Positions 14,836 to 21,842 of a DNA stretch of 21,858 nucleotides are shown here, piece after piece (within the stretch, counting starts at the first letter, position 1; each line of letters starts with the position of its first letter). The stretch covers positions 1 through 21,858 of the forward strand of contig DLLG01000015.1 in assembly GCA_002479075.1 (NCBI GenBank), written 5' to 3'. Source of the stretch: Clostridiales bacterium UBA7568 (lineage in GTDB: Bacteria; Bacillota; Clostridia; Oscillospirales; CAG-272). Under the pieces are notes generated by a model. It saw only the letters and a list, made by a program, of their open reading frames with translations, made no database searches and was not told the origin of the DNA. A program made the position numbers and the translations under genes.

Positions 14836-15414
14836 TTATCCGAATATTTCAAGTATCTTGAAGCGTAATTTGTATTTTATCTTGCTGCTGCCCGTCAGAA
14901 TTTCAATCTGATCGGAGGAGAAGCCCGTTTTGATCAGTGCGTCGTCAACCGATGCGCTTCCGCCGGAGAGCTGCGGATAAAGCACGCACCACCAGTTGTG
15001 CCCTTCGGCTTTGCCGATCCTGATCTCAAGCGACGTGTAAGTTCCGGCGGGAAGGCAGATGTTATCCGTATTTTTGCTCGGATAATACTTTTCCGAGAGC
15101 GAGACCTCCGTTTTTGCGTCCGAGCCGAGGCTTTCGAGAACGCTGTCCGCAAATTCCCTTATCTTGTCAACATTTTCTCCGATAATCCGCGCGGCGCCGT
15201 CTGCGCTCTCCGCATCTTCGGAAAGACCGGAAATATAGCCTGTGATTTCGTCCCGCAGGGACAGCTTTATCATCTGATCGGCTGTTTCGTCCGATTCGGC
15301 GATTATATGCAGGCGGACGGTATCTTCATATATATTGTTGTTTTCAAGGGGGATAAAAGAGCATATCATACATATGCAGAGGACGAGGGATGTAAATATT
15401 GCGATGAATTTCAT
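14836..15414 (-). CDS. spoIIR: Stage II sporulation protein R
   Basis: A 192-residue exported protein made in the forespore. In Bacillus it signals across the septum to activate the protease SpoIIGA and so release sigma-E in the mother cell. The N-terminal hydrophobic segment (4-20) serves as export signal. Family motifs are clear: VRLHIIAESDETADQMIKLSLRD near the start, and CLPAGTYTSLEIRIG followed by HNWWCVLYP near residues 130-160. Length is normal for the clostridial form. AAAGGAG precedes the ATG. Its neighbour at 15552-15749 is a spore protein, and a sigma-F-like promoter lies at 15452-15481. Function is assigned with high confidence from the family. Confidence 0.92.
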   Translation of the reverse strand: MKFIAIFTSLVLCICMICSFIPLENNNIYEDTVRLHIIAESDETADQMIKLSLRDEITGYISGLSEDAESADGAARIIGENVDKIREFADSVLESLGSDAKTEVSLSEKYYPSKNTDNICLPAGTYTSLEIRIGKAEGHNWWCVLYPQLSGGSASVDDALIKTGFSSDQIEILTGSSKIKYKLRFKILEIFG

Positions 15415-15451
15415 TTGATTTTCTCCTTTGGGTTATGTATTTTGTTTTTAA

Positions 15452-15481
15452 TATTCTTGCCGGCGGCTTTTCCATTTATTC
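15452..15481 (-). promoter_or_regulatory. Candidate sigma-F-type promoter of spoIIR
   Basis: The minus strand reads GAATA (15481-15477), 15 nt, GGCAAGAATA (15461-15452). The -10 fits the sigma-F pattern GGnrAnAhTr at every fixed position; the -35 differs from GYATA by one base and the spacing is one short of the usual 16. SpoIIR is a sigma-F target in Bacillus, which supports the call. Confidence 0.45.
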
Positions 15482-15490
15482 AGAAACAAA

Positions 15491-15524
15491 AAATTTCCCC
15501 GAAGAAAGCTCTCCGGGGAAATTT
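15491..15524 (-). terminator. Intrinsic terminator of the spore protein gene
   Basis: AAATTTCCCCG and CGGGGAAATTT form an 11-bp stem (15491-15501 with 15514-15524). On the minus strand the T run continues past the stem into TTTTGTTT. It lies about 28 nt past the stop of the spore protein gene. The same AATTTCCCCG arm occurs in the terminator at 13248-13276. Confidence 0.8.
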
Positions 15525-15551
15525 TTATTGAAGGTAGAGATAGGTTATATC

Positions 15552-15749
15552 TTACTTTGTTTTGATCGAATTCTCGTAAGACTCGATCATCTTCTTAACC
15601 ATCTGACCGCCAACGGAACCAGCCTGTTTAGCTGTGAGGTCACCGTTGTAGCCCTGCTTAAGATTTACGCCAACTTCGCCTGCAGCTTCCATCTTGAATC
15701 TGCTGAGAGCTTCCTTAGCTTCGGGAACGAGAGATTTGTTGCTTGCCAT
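15552..15749 (-). CDS. Alpha/beta-type small acid-soluble spore protein
   Basis: A 65-residue DNA-coating protein of the dormant spore, which protects DNA and feeds outgrowth after cleavage by the germination protease GPR. Residues NKSLVPEAKEALSRFKMEAAGEVGV contain the GPR site region (K-x-E-x-A-x-E-x-G-V), and YNGDLTAKQAGSVGGQMVKKMIESYE is the conserved second DNA-binding half. Length is typical. AGGAG lies 10 nt before the ATG. A single gene closed by a good terminator. A sigma-G promoter is expected from the family, but I could not point to a convincing one. Confidence 0.95.
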   Translation of the reverse strand: MASNKSLVPEAKEALSRFKMEAAGEVGVNLKQGYNGDLTAKQAGSVGGQMVKKMIESYENSIKTK

Positions 15750-15799
15750 CTTTATTGTTCTCCTGATAATATTAGTTGTTTTTCGGCATTTTCATATTG

Positions 15800-15844
15800 C
15801 GCGTCCGAAGACATCGCCCTTTGAAACGCCTCTTTTCGGACGCG
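15800..15844 (-). other. Stem-loop upstream of the spore protein gene
   Basis: CGCGTCCGAA (15800-15809) and TTCGGACGCG (15835-15844) pair over 10 bp with a 25-nt loop. It lies about 50 nt upstream of the spore protein start. No T tract follows on the minus strand. It may be a leader structure or a remnant of an intergenic repeat. Confidence 0.45.
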
Positions 15845-15931
15845 GCAATCACTTGCTTTGTCCGTTATTATTATTTTCGGCTTATGCGGTTTTATAAGTG
15901 GGAATTTTTGACGTTTGAAAACAATGCTTTT

Positions 15932-15976
15932 GCAAAGCTGCGCCCCGCCTTTGCAGCTGCAAAAGCGGGGCTTTGC
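15932..15976. terminator. Large hairpin downstream of oleate hydratase
   Basis: GCCCCGC (15942-15948) pairs with GCGGGGC (15965-15971), and a nested palindrome TTGCAGCTGCAA lies at 15951-15962. GCAAAG/CTTTGC flanks (15932-15937, 15971-15976) can extend the stem after a bulge. A T-rich tract follows only on the plus strand (15979-15988), so in the ohyA direction it lacks the usual tail. It may still stop transcription or protect the 3' end of the ohyA message. Confidence 0.45.
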
Positions 15977-15982
15977 TATTTT

Positions 15983-17776
15983 TTATTTTATAAGTCCGCT
16001 TTCCCGGAGAAGAAGCTCGACATCCGTTCCTTTGACTTTTTTCATAACAACTTTAAGCAGCTCCTTTTCGCCGAAGCTGAGCTTTACGTCTGTTATCGGC
16101 TTTTTGTCTATTGCGTAATAGCAGGCGCGGAGAAGCTCGCGGACATCATATTTGCTGCCCCATACCTCCGGCACGCCGCGATCGACGCAAAGAAGGGTAT
16201 AAACCGCTTCCATACCCGTGCGTATGGAGTATTCGGTTGTGAAGATGGTGTCGCGGGGAGTTTCCGCAAACTGACCGAGGAACGCGAAGTTGACGGCGCC
16301 GTCCGGAACGACCTTCGGCCTGTCAGATTCCTTTCTCGGCTGGAAGAATGCGTTTATATAAGGCATATAGCAGGTTGTTGTGTTGCAGGCGTTCTTTGCA
16401 AGCTCTTCGATTCTCTCGTCCGGTACGCCGATGTGATAGAGCCATTCGCGACAGACTTCCTCGCCCGTGCAATCTCTCATAGCCTTCTTTACATAGTTGC
16501 CTTCCTTGTTTGTATTGAGAGAATAAAGCCATACAAGCACCGTGTTTCTGTCCTGCGAGCGGAACTGCGGCTGGCGGTTTATCGTCCAGGAGAGATACCA
16601 GTTGTCTGTGCTGTCCTTTACGGTGACAATGCCGCCCGTTGTGACCTTTCCTTCGCGCGGGTCACGCTTGCAGATGTTCATTATGTGGCGGATTACTTCC
16701 TCGTCCGAGGTCTGAACGGTTGCGCTCATCCAGTTTGTTGCGTCTGTATCGCTGCAGAATGCGTCGGGATTGCCGAACTCGCCGTGCTGTGCCTGAGCGG
16801 CGATCGCCTTCCACATATCCCAGGATTCGCCCTTTCCGTTTTTGATTCCGGAAAGATCGGGGGCGTGAGTCTGATCGCCGTAGCAGGAGGTGTCTGTGCA
16901 GCAGCCGTTTGTGATGAATACGAGGTCATCCTCGATGAGATCGATCGTCTGTCTTTCGCCGTTTTTCTCATAAACGATCTGCTTTGCGACTTTCTTTTCG
17001 CCCTCGGGCTCGATTATAACGTTTTTGACGTCAATACCGTATTCGATTTTCACGCCGTGGCTCTCAAGATACTTCACAAGCGGAAGAATCATACTTTCAT
17101 ACTGATTGTACTTTGTAAAGCGGAGTGCGCTGAAATCGGGGAGCCCGTCGATATGATGAACGTATCTGCAAAGATAACGCTTCATTTCGAGCGCGCTTGA
17201 CCAGCGCTGGAAAGCGAACATCGTCTGCCAATAGAGCCAGAAGTTCGTCTGCCAGAACGATTCGGGGAGCACCTCGGAAATCTTTTTGCCTTCAAGATCC
17301 TTTTCGGGTGTGATGAAGAGCTTTGAAAGCGCCATTGCGGATTCCTTGTCAAGGGCGAATTTCTTGTCTGTGTGAGCGTCTTCGCCGCGGTTTACCGTCG
17401 CGCGGCAGAGGGAATAGTTCGGGTCGTGCTTGTTGAGCCAATAATATTCGTCAAGCACGGATACTCCGGGCGTTTCAATCGAAGGTACGTCTCTGAACAT
17501 ATCCCACATACATTCGAAATGGTTGTCCATTTCTCTGCCGCCGCGCATAAAGAATCCTTTTGTTATATCCTTGCGACCGTCGCAGCTGCCGCCCGCAAGA
17601 TCGAGCTTTTCAAGAAGATGGATGTGTTCGCCCTTGACCTGCCCGTCGCGGACGAGATAGAACGCCGCAGAAAGTCCGGCAAGACCGGTGCCGATTATAT
17701 AAGCCGATTTTTTATCGGCGTCCTTCGGCTTTTCGGGGCGCGCGAATGATTCATAAGTTCCTGCTGAATAGTACAT
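15983..17776 (-). CDS. ohyA: Oleate hydratase (myosin-cross-reactive antigen family)
   Basis: A 597-residue FAD enzyme that adds water to the cis-9 double bond of oleic and similar fatty acids, giving 10-hydroxy fatty acids; in gut bacteria this detoxifies free unsaturated fatty acids. The nucleotide-binding loop IIGTGLAGLSAAFYL lies at 27-41. The family signature RGGREMDNHFECMWD, with the catalytic Glu of GGREM, and the LLEKLDLAGGS strand are intact. Length is normal. The ATG at 17776 is chosen because GAGGAGG lies 8 nt upstream; the TTG at 17782 is too close to that site. It is peripheral to the membrane and has no signal peptide. A TetR regulator lies directly upstream on the same strand, behind its own terminator, and a separate promoter precedes ohyA. 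Confidence 0.95.
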   Translation of the reverse strand: MYYSAGTYESFARPEKPKDADKKSAYIIGTGLAGLSAAFYLVRDGQVKGEHIHLLEKLDLAGGSCDGRKDITKGFFMRGGREMDNHFECMWDMFRDVPSIETPGVSVLDEYYWLNKHDPNYSLCRATVNRGEDAHTDKKFALDKESAMALSKLFITPEKDLEGKKISEVLPESFWQTNFWLYWQTMFAFQRWSSALEMKRYLCRYVHHIDGLPDFSALRFTKYNQYESMILPLVKYLESHGVKIEYGIDVKNVIIEPEGEKKVAKQIVYEKNGERQTIDLIEDDLVFITNGCCTDTSCYGDQTHAPDLSGIKNGKGESWDMWKAIAAQAQHGEFGNPDAFCSDTDATNWMSATVQTSDEEVIRHIMNICKRDPREGKVTTGGIVTVKDSTDNWYLSWTINRQPQFRSQDRNTVLVWLYSLNTNKEGNYVKKAMRDCTGEEVCREWLYHIGVPDERIEELAKNACNTTTCYMPYINAFFQPRKESDRPKVVPDGAVNFAFLGQFAETPRDTIFTTEYSIRTGMEAVYTLLCVDRGVPEVWGSKYDVRELLRACYYAIDKKPITDVKLSFGEKELLKVVMKKVKGTDVELLLRESGLIK

Positions 17777-17819
17777 AATCAAAACCTCCTCGGTTGTTTG
17801 TTTTTTATTTTGTGACTTT

Positions 17820-17847
17820 ATTATACCCGCTCCGCGAGGTTTTACAA
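17820..17847 (-). promoter_or_regulatory. Promoter of oleate hydratase with flanking inverted repeat
   Basis: TTGTAA (17847-17842), 16 nt, TATAAT (17825-17820) on the minus strand. The arms TTTATTGTA (17851-17843) and TATAATAAA (17825-17817) are inverted copies matching at 8 of 9 positions and lie over the two promoter boxes. A regulator, perhaps the TetR protein next door, could bind here. Confidence 0.65.
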
Positions 17848-17851
17848 TAAA

Positions 17852-17888
17852 CAGAAAATCCCCCCTGAAAGAATTTCAATCAGGGGAG
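17852..17888 (-). terminator. Terminator of the TetR gene
   Basis: A 9-bp stem (17860-17868 with 17880-17888, one G-T pair on the minus strand) is followed by ATTTTCTG. It lies about 45 nt beyond the TetR stop, upstream of the ohyA promoter. Confidence 0.7.
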
Positions 17889-17933
17889 AATGAAGTGTAT
17901 GAAATTTTATCAGACAGTCCTAAATGATAAAAA

Positions 17934-18488
17934 TCAGACCTTGAACCGTCGGAGCGCGGATGAGATTGATCCTTTTATAAGAGTTGCCAGCTTTTCGACT
18001 ATGACCTCCGGATCGTCCCGCATATCGTTTTTTATCCAGTCCAGCATTATGCCGATAAAAACATATGAATATACCTGCGCGATAAAGTCCTTGTCCTCAT
18101 CGCGGACAGTCATACCGGCGGCTTCCTCGTTTATAACCCCGCGCACGAGCGAATCGACAAGCGGCGAAAGAAATTTTTCAACCTGCTCCTGATGAACGCA
18201 GCGGTAAACATTCATTATAAACGGCTTGTTTTGGCGCACGGCGTCAAATATCTGCAAAAGCCCCTGTTGCCAGGTGTCATATGTTTTGTTTTCTTCAAGC
18301 GCTTTGCGTGCGTCCTCCATACAGGACCACTCGACAAGGTCGTATATATCCTTGAAATGATAATAAAAGGTCATACGGTGTATCCCGCAGTCCTCTGCGA
18401 TATCGTTTATCGTTATTTTTGTCAGTGGCTTTTTGAGAAGAAGATTTTTGAGCGACTGTTCGAGCGCGCGCTTTGTTATCTGCGACAT
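17934..18488 (-). CDS. TetR-family transcription regulator
   Basis: A 184-residue regulator. The N-terminal helix-turn-helix (about 25-46: ITINDIAEDCGIHRMTFYYHF) is typical of the family, and the C-terminal part (about 60-180) resembles the TetR_C_33/DhaS-like ligand domain. The start at 18488 (MSQITKR) has GGAGG 8 nt upstream; an earlier in-frame start would fall at the -10 box of its own promoter. It lies between ohyA (same strand) and the membrane-flavodoxin gene (opposite strand), so it may control either one or both. A fatty acid ligand is a guess from the ohyA link. The palindrome at 18613-18632 is its best candidate site. Confidence 0.88.
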   Translation of the reverse strand: MSQITKRALEQSLKNLLLKKPLTKITINDIAEDCGIHRMTFYYHFKDIYDLVEWSCMEDARKALEENKTYDTWQQGLLQIFDAVRQNKPFIMNVYRCVHQEQVEKFLSPLVDSLVRGVINEEAAGMTVRDEDKDFIAQVYSYVFIGIMLDWIKNDMRDDPEVIVEKLATLIKGSISSALRRFKV

Positions 18489-18520
18489 ATTTTTCCCCTC
18501 CGTTTGCGGTAAGTGTATAA

Positions 18521-18549
18521 ATTGTATCACATAAGCCGGAAAAAATCAA
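18521..18549 (-). promoter_or_regulatory. Promoter of the TetR gene
   Basis: TTGATT (18549-18544), 17 nt, TACAAT (18526-18521) on the minus strand, with a TG one base before the -10 (extended -10). The start of transcription would lie about 25 nt before the ATG. Confidence 0.7.
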
Positions 18550-18587
18550 CCCTCGGACCGGATTGTTCGGAAATGACGAAAAATCCG

Positions 18588-18616
18588 TTGACAATGCGTT
18601 GGGAATGTGGTATATA
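18588..18616 (+). promoter_or_regulatory. Promoter of the membrane-flavodoxin operon
   Basis: TTGACA (18588-18593), 17 nt, TATATA (18611-18616). Transcription would begin near 18623, which rules out translation starts before that point. Confidence 0.75.
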
Positions 18617-18632
18617 TATCATATGATATATA
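18613..18632. promoter_or_regulatory. Perfect 20-bp palindrome overlapping the -10 box
   Basis: TATATATCAT and ATGATATATA form a perfect 20-bp palindrome that covers the end of the -10 hexamer and the expected transcription start. Size, symmetry and place suit a dimeric repressor, most simply the TetR protein encoded divergently. A/T-rich sequence makes chance symmetry somewhat more likely. Confidence 0.6.
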
Positions 18633-18658
18633 AAAATTCAATGTCGGGCGATGATGAA

Positions 18659-19609
18659 ATGAAAAAGACAACTGTCGGCGGAAAGCCGAAAAAATCAAGA
18701 TACAATACGGCGAGAAAATGGCTGATTTTCTGGACGCTGTTTATAGGCATAGGGGCTGTCGGCGGAGCGGCTGCAATGCTCTTCGACCCAACCGGAAAAA
18801 CAGCCGGTATGGACGCTATGCTTCCGTATTTTCAAAAGCTCCCCTTTGCCGATGTGCTTTTCCGCGATTTTACGTTCTCCGGAATTGCGCTTTTAATAGT
18901 CAACGGGCTGACAAACCTTACGGCGGCGACGCTGCTGATAATGAGAAAAAAAGCGGGCGCCACGCTCGGTATGACCTTCGGCATAACTCTTATGCTCTGG
19001 ATCTGTATTCAGTTTTATATGTTCCCGTTGAACTTTATGTCAACGATATATTTCATCTTCGGCTTTGTGCAGGCGGCGACGGGCTATGCGGCGCTTGTGT
19101 TTTACAAGCAGGAGCAATTCCGCTTTGACGAAAAGGATTATCCGCACGTCGGAACTGACAAAACAAAACTCGTTGTATATTTTTCGAGGATGGGTTATGT
19201 GAAAAAGAAGGCGTATGAGGCGGCAGAGAAGAGCGGCGCCTGCGTTTACGAGATAAAGTCCACGGAGCTTACGGAGGGCACGGCGGGCTTCTGGTGGTGC
19301 GGCAGATACGGTATGCATCGCTGGGATATGCCGATCGAGCCTGTGAATATTGATCTTTTGAGTTTTGAAAGCGTGACGATCTGTTCGCCGATATGGGTGT
19401 TTCATCTCGCAGCTCCCGTCAGAGCGTTTTGCAGAGAGGCAAAGGGTAAAATCAGAAAAGCGGATTACATACTTGTTCATCATCAGAAGGAGTCGTATTT
19501 TGAAGCGGCAGACGAAATGGCGTTTCTGCTCGGTATCTCCGGCGGCAAGGTCATAAGCTACTGTTGCCGGGAAGGGAAATACGGGAAAAAGTCCTGGGAG
19601 CGGGTCTGA
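18659..19609 (+). CDS. Membrane protein with C-terminal flavodoxin-like domain
   Basis: A 316-residue protein (from ATG 18659). After a basic head (KKTTVGGKPKKSRYNTARK) come about four membrane spans (roughly 20-40, 72-90, 100-120, 125-145), then a cytoplasmic flavodoxin-like domain (about 165-316): LVVYFSRMGYVKKKAYEAA is the FMN phosphate loop form (S-R-x-G-x), and TICSPIWVFHLAAPVRAFC matches the conserved P-x-W strand and helix. FMN-dependent electron transfer at the membrane is the likely role; partner and substrate are unknown. In-frame starts at 18623, 18641 and 18659 all lack a clear ribosome site, so the start is uncertain. The next gene follows 24 nt later. A fused membrane part is unusual for flavodoxins. 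Confidence 0.7.
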   Translation: MKKTTVGGKPKKSRYNTARKWLIFWTLFIGIGAVGGAAAMLFDPTGKTAGMDAMLPYFQKLPFADVLFRDFTFSGIALLIVNGLTNLTAATLLIMRKKAGATLGMTFGITLMLWICIQFYMFPLNFMSTIYFIFGFVQAATGYAALVFYKQEQFRFDEKDYPHVGTDKTKLVVYFSRMGYVKKKAYEAAEKSGACVYEIKSTELTEGTAGFWWCGRYGMHRWDMPIEPVNIDLLSFESVTICSPIWVFHLAAPVRAFCREAKGKIRKADYILVHHQKESYFEAADEMAFLLGISGGKVISYCCREGKYGKKSWERV

Positions 19610-19633
19610 AACGGGCGATATAAGGAGAGGAAA

Positions 19634-20093
19634 ATGATAAATTTTTATGGGCTTGCGTTTATAGTCGCAATAATGATACCGAACATAATTTTTGCCGTCA
19701 CTCATCGGGACGGCTTTGAAAACAACTATAAAAACAAGATCGTCGAAACGCTTGAGCAGGTCGGCAGGTTCGGTTGTTTTATTTTTGAAATATTGCAGGT
19801 GCCGGCGCTGTGTGTGCCTCGGATATTTATCGCCTGCGGGAAAGACCGTCTATTGCGCCCTCGGCGCGGGGCTTGTCTTTTTATATTGCCTGTTCTGGGT
19901 AATATTCAGGAAAGAAAGCTCAATGCGAAAGGCGGTTCTTCTTTCCGTTTTGCCGTCTCTGCTGTTTGCCGAAAGCGGAATATTGACAAGAAATTTCCCG
20001 CTGATTGCTATGGCGGCGGTATTCTCCGTTTGTCATATAAAAATAAGCGTTGAAAATGCGAAATTTATAAAAAACAAGGGAGAAAAGGAATGA
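19634..20093 (+). pseudogene. Small multi-span membrane protein gene broken by a frameshift
   Basis: A good ribosome site (AGGAGAGG) precedes ATG 19634. The first frame gives MINFYGLAFIVAIMIPNIIF and a second hydrophobic stretch, then turns into Arg/Lys-rich sequence unlike a protein. From about 19838 the next frame gives convincing membrane segments (YCALGAGLVFLYCLFWVIF, AVLLSVLPSLLF, FPLIAMAAVFSVCHI) and ends at 20093, overlapping the next start by ATGA. One extra base, perhaps in GGGAAA at 19838-19843, would explain both halves as one protein of about 152 residues with four spans. It could be a sequencing or assembly error rather than a true mutation. Family not recognised. Confidence 0.7.
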
Positions 20094-20527
20094 AGTCGAT
20101 TTGCGGAATAAACTGCGACGAATGCAAAATGAAAAATGAGTGTAAAGGGTGCGAGGCGACTTGCGGGCATCCATTCGGCGGCAGATGTGTCGCTGCAGAA
20201 TACATAAAAACCGGAGGCAGAGCCGCTTATGACGAATTTAAAAACAAATTGCTCGGCGAAATAAACGGGCTTTTGAATGGCGAAGGACTTCCTTTGGTCG
20301 ACAGGCTTAATGAGCTTTCCGGCGCTATTGTGAATCTTGAATATCCGATTCCGAGCGGTGGAACGGTAAAACTTCTCGACGACAAAAACATTTATCTCGG
20401 CACGCAGATCGAATTTGCCGATATGGGCGTTTGCTACGGCGTTGTCGCCGATATGGGATTTATTCTTGTTTGCGGTTTCAGCGTTGACGGCAGTCAGCCG
20501 GAGCTTTTGATCTATAAGAGAAGATGA
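20090..20527 (+). CDS. Cys-rich DUF3795-like protein
   Basis: A 145-residue soluble protein. The first 33 residues carry seven cysteines (5, 9, 12, 18, 21, 25, 33) in the pattern C-G-I-x-C-x-x-C, C-x-G-C and G-G-R-C, as in the DUF3795 family, which probably binds zinc or an iron-sulfur cluster. The remaining 110 residues form a separate domain (LGEINGLLNGEGLPLVDRLNEL, then a beta-rich part) that is longer than in simple DUF3795 proteins. A ribosome site precedes the ATG, which overlaps the stop of the broken membrane gene, suggesting one operon with the flavodoxin gene. Biochemical role unknown. Confidence 0.7.
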   Translation: MKSICGINCDECKMKNECKGCEATCGHPFGGRCVAAEYIKTGGRAAYDEFKNKLLGEINGLLNGEGLPLVDRLNELSGAIVNLEYPIPSGGTVKLLDDKNIYLGTQIEFADMGVCYGVVADMGFILVCGFSVDGSQPELLIYKRR

Positions 20528-20562
20528 CCGGGGAAAACTCTGCATTTTCACCGCATTTATGC

Positions 20563-20591
20563 TTGAAACTTTCCGTCGCTTGTGATAGAAT
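20563..20591 (+). promoter_or_regulatory. Promoter of uxuA
   Basis: TTGAAA (20563-20568), 17 nt, TAGAAT (20586-20591), with TG one base before the -10. The leader is about 22 nt and contains the GGGGG ribosome site. Confidence 0.75.
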
Positions 20592-20620
20592 TATAAAAAA
20601 CAAATATCGGGGGAAAAATT

Positions 20621-21667
20621 ATGAAAATGATATTTCGCTGGTCGGCGGGAAACGACATTGTCCCGCTTGAATATATTTCTCAGATACCGGGAATGACGGG
20701 TATCTGCTCCGCAGACTATGAAGTCGCAGCGGGGGAAGAATGGAGACTTGAGGATTTGCTGAAAATCCGTCGCGAATGTGAAAAGAAAGGACTTGAGTTT
20801 GAAGTCATCGAGTCGATACCCGTGTGCGAGGAGATAAAGCTCGGCACGCCGGACAGAGACAAATATATAGATCTTTTCTGTAAGGATATGCGCGTCTGCG
20901 CAGAGGCGGGAATCAAGGTTGTATGCTATAACTTTATGCCCGTTTTCGACTGGACGAGAACCAACCTCAAATATAAAAACAAGGACGGGTCAACGTCGCT
21001 TGCAATGTTTTTCGAGGATCTGAAAACGCTCAATCCCGCAGAGGGAGACCTCAGCCTTCCAGGTTGGAACGACAGTTATACAAAAGCGGAGATCCGCTCG
21101 CTTATTGACGCTTATAAGGCAATCGGCGAGGAGGGACTCTGGAACAACCTTGAATACTTCCTCAAAAAAGCAATACCCGTAGCTGAGGAGGTTGGCATCA
21201 AGCTCGCAATTCATCCGGACGATCCGCCTTATCCGATTTTCGGACTTCCGAGAATAATTACCTGCGAGGAAAATCTGGACAGAATGTTCTCGCTTGTACC
21301 GTCGATAGCAAACGGACTGACGCTTTGCACGGGCTCTCTCGGCTGTTCAAAGAAAAACGATATGGTCAAGCTTGCCGCAAAGTATGCCGCACAGGGCAGA
21401 ATCCATTTTGCACATCTCCGCAACGTTCATATTGAAGATGACGGCTCGTTTGAGGAGTGCGGACATCGCACGGAGGGCGGCAGCGTCGATATGTACGGCG
21501 TTGTAAAAGCGCTCATTGAGAACGGCTTTGACGGCTACGTCCGTCCTGACCACGGCAGAAACATCTGGGGCGAGGACGGCAAGCCCGGCTACGGTCTTTA
21601 TGACAGAGCCCTTGGCGCGGTTTATCTCGGCGGTCTGTTTGAAGCTGTTGAGAAGGACAGAAAATAA
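20621..21667 (+). CDS. uxuA: Mannonate dehydratase
   Basis: A 348-residue enzyme that removes water from D-mannonate to give 2-keto-3-deoxy-D-gluconate in the glucuronate branch of hexuronate breakdown; it needs Mn2+ or Fe2+. The start FRWSAGNDIVPLEYISQIPG and MTGICSADYEV match the family. Metal and substrate residues appear in AIHPDDPP, LCTGSLG, HFAHLRNVH and VRPDHGR. Length suits the shorter Gram-positive form. GGGGG precedes the ATG. It is a single gene here with its own promoter and terminator; no uronate isomerase, fructuronate reductase or KDG kinase lies in the window. Confidence 0.95.
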   Translation: MKMIFRWSAGNDIVPLEYISQIPGMTGICSADYEVAAGEEWRLEDLLKIRRECEKKGLEFEVIESIPVCEEIKLGTPDRDKYIDLFCKDMRVCAEAGIKVVCYNFMPVFDWTRTNLKYKNKDGSTSLAMFFEDLKTLNPAEGDLSLPGWNDSYTKAEIRSLIDAYKAIGEEGLWNNLEYFLKKAIPVAEEVGIKLAIHPDDPPYPIFGLPRIITCEENLDRMFSLVPSIANGLTLCTGSLGCSKKNDMVKLAAKYAAQGRIHFAHLRNVHIEDDGSFEECGHRTEGGSVDMYGVVKALIENGFDGYVRPDHGRNIWGEDGKPGYGLYDRALGAVYLGGLFEAVEKDRK

Positions 21668-21680
21668 AGAAAATACGGAA

Positions 21681-21710
21681 AAAACGACGGAGCAATCCGT
21701 CGTTTTTGTT
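21681..21710 (+). terminator. Intrinsic terminator of uxuA
   Basis: ACGACGGA, loop GCAA, TCCGTCGT with flanking A and T runs extends the stem to 11 bp (21681-21691 with 21696-21706), followed by TTTTTG. It lies 13 nt past the stop. Confidence 0.9.
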
Positions 21711-21772
21711 TTTGAAATTTGAGAGAAGCGCAAATCCAACCAAAGAGGGCTCCGGTAAAGAAAATGGTTTTT

Positions 21773-21842
21773 TGCATACGTATCGATAAAGACGGGGCGG
21801 CGGGACGGGAGACCCGTTCCCTACGTTGCAATACCCGTATGC
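21773..21842. repeat. Intergenic palindromic element at the right edge
   Basis: Outer arms GCATACG (21774-21780) and CGTATGC (21836-21842) are perfect inverted copies. An inner hairpin pairs GGGACGGG (21802-21809) with CCCGTTCCC (21813-21821) around AGA with one bulge. The G/C-rich core inside A/T-rich flanks looks like the dispersed palindromic repeats common between genes in gut Clostridia. Only one copy is in this window, so repeat status is inferred. No gene is seen from 21711 to the end. Confidence 0.45.

Noticed and set aside
15776..17200. A 474-codon open frame on the plus strand
   Set aside because: Antisense to oleate hydratase, which is unmistakable; no recognisable domain and no ribosome site.
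18563..18658. Longer N-terminus for the membrane-flavodoxin protein
   Set aside because: The first codons lie upstream of the expected transcription start near 18623 and overlap the promoter.
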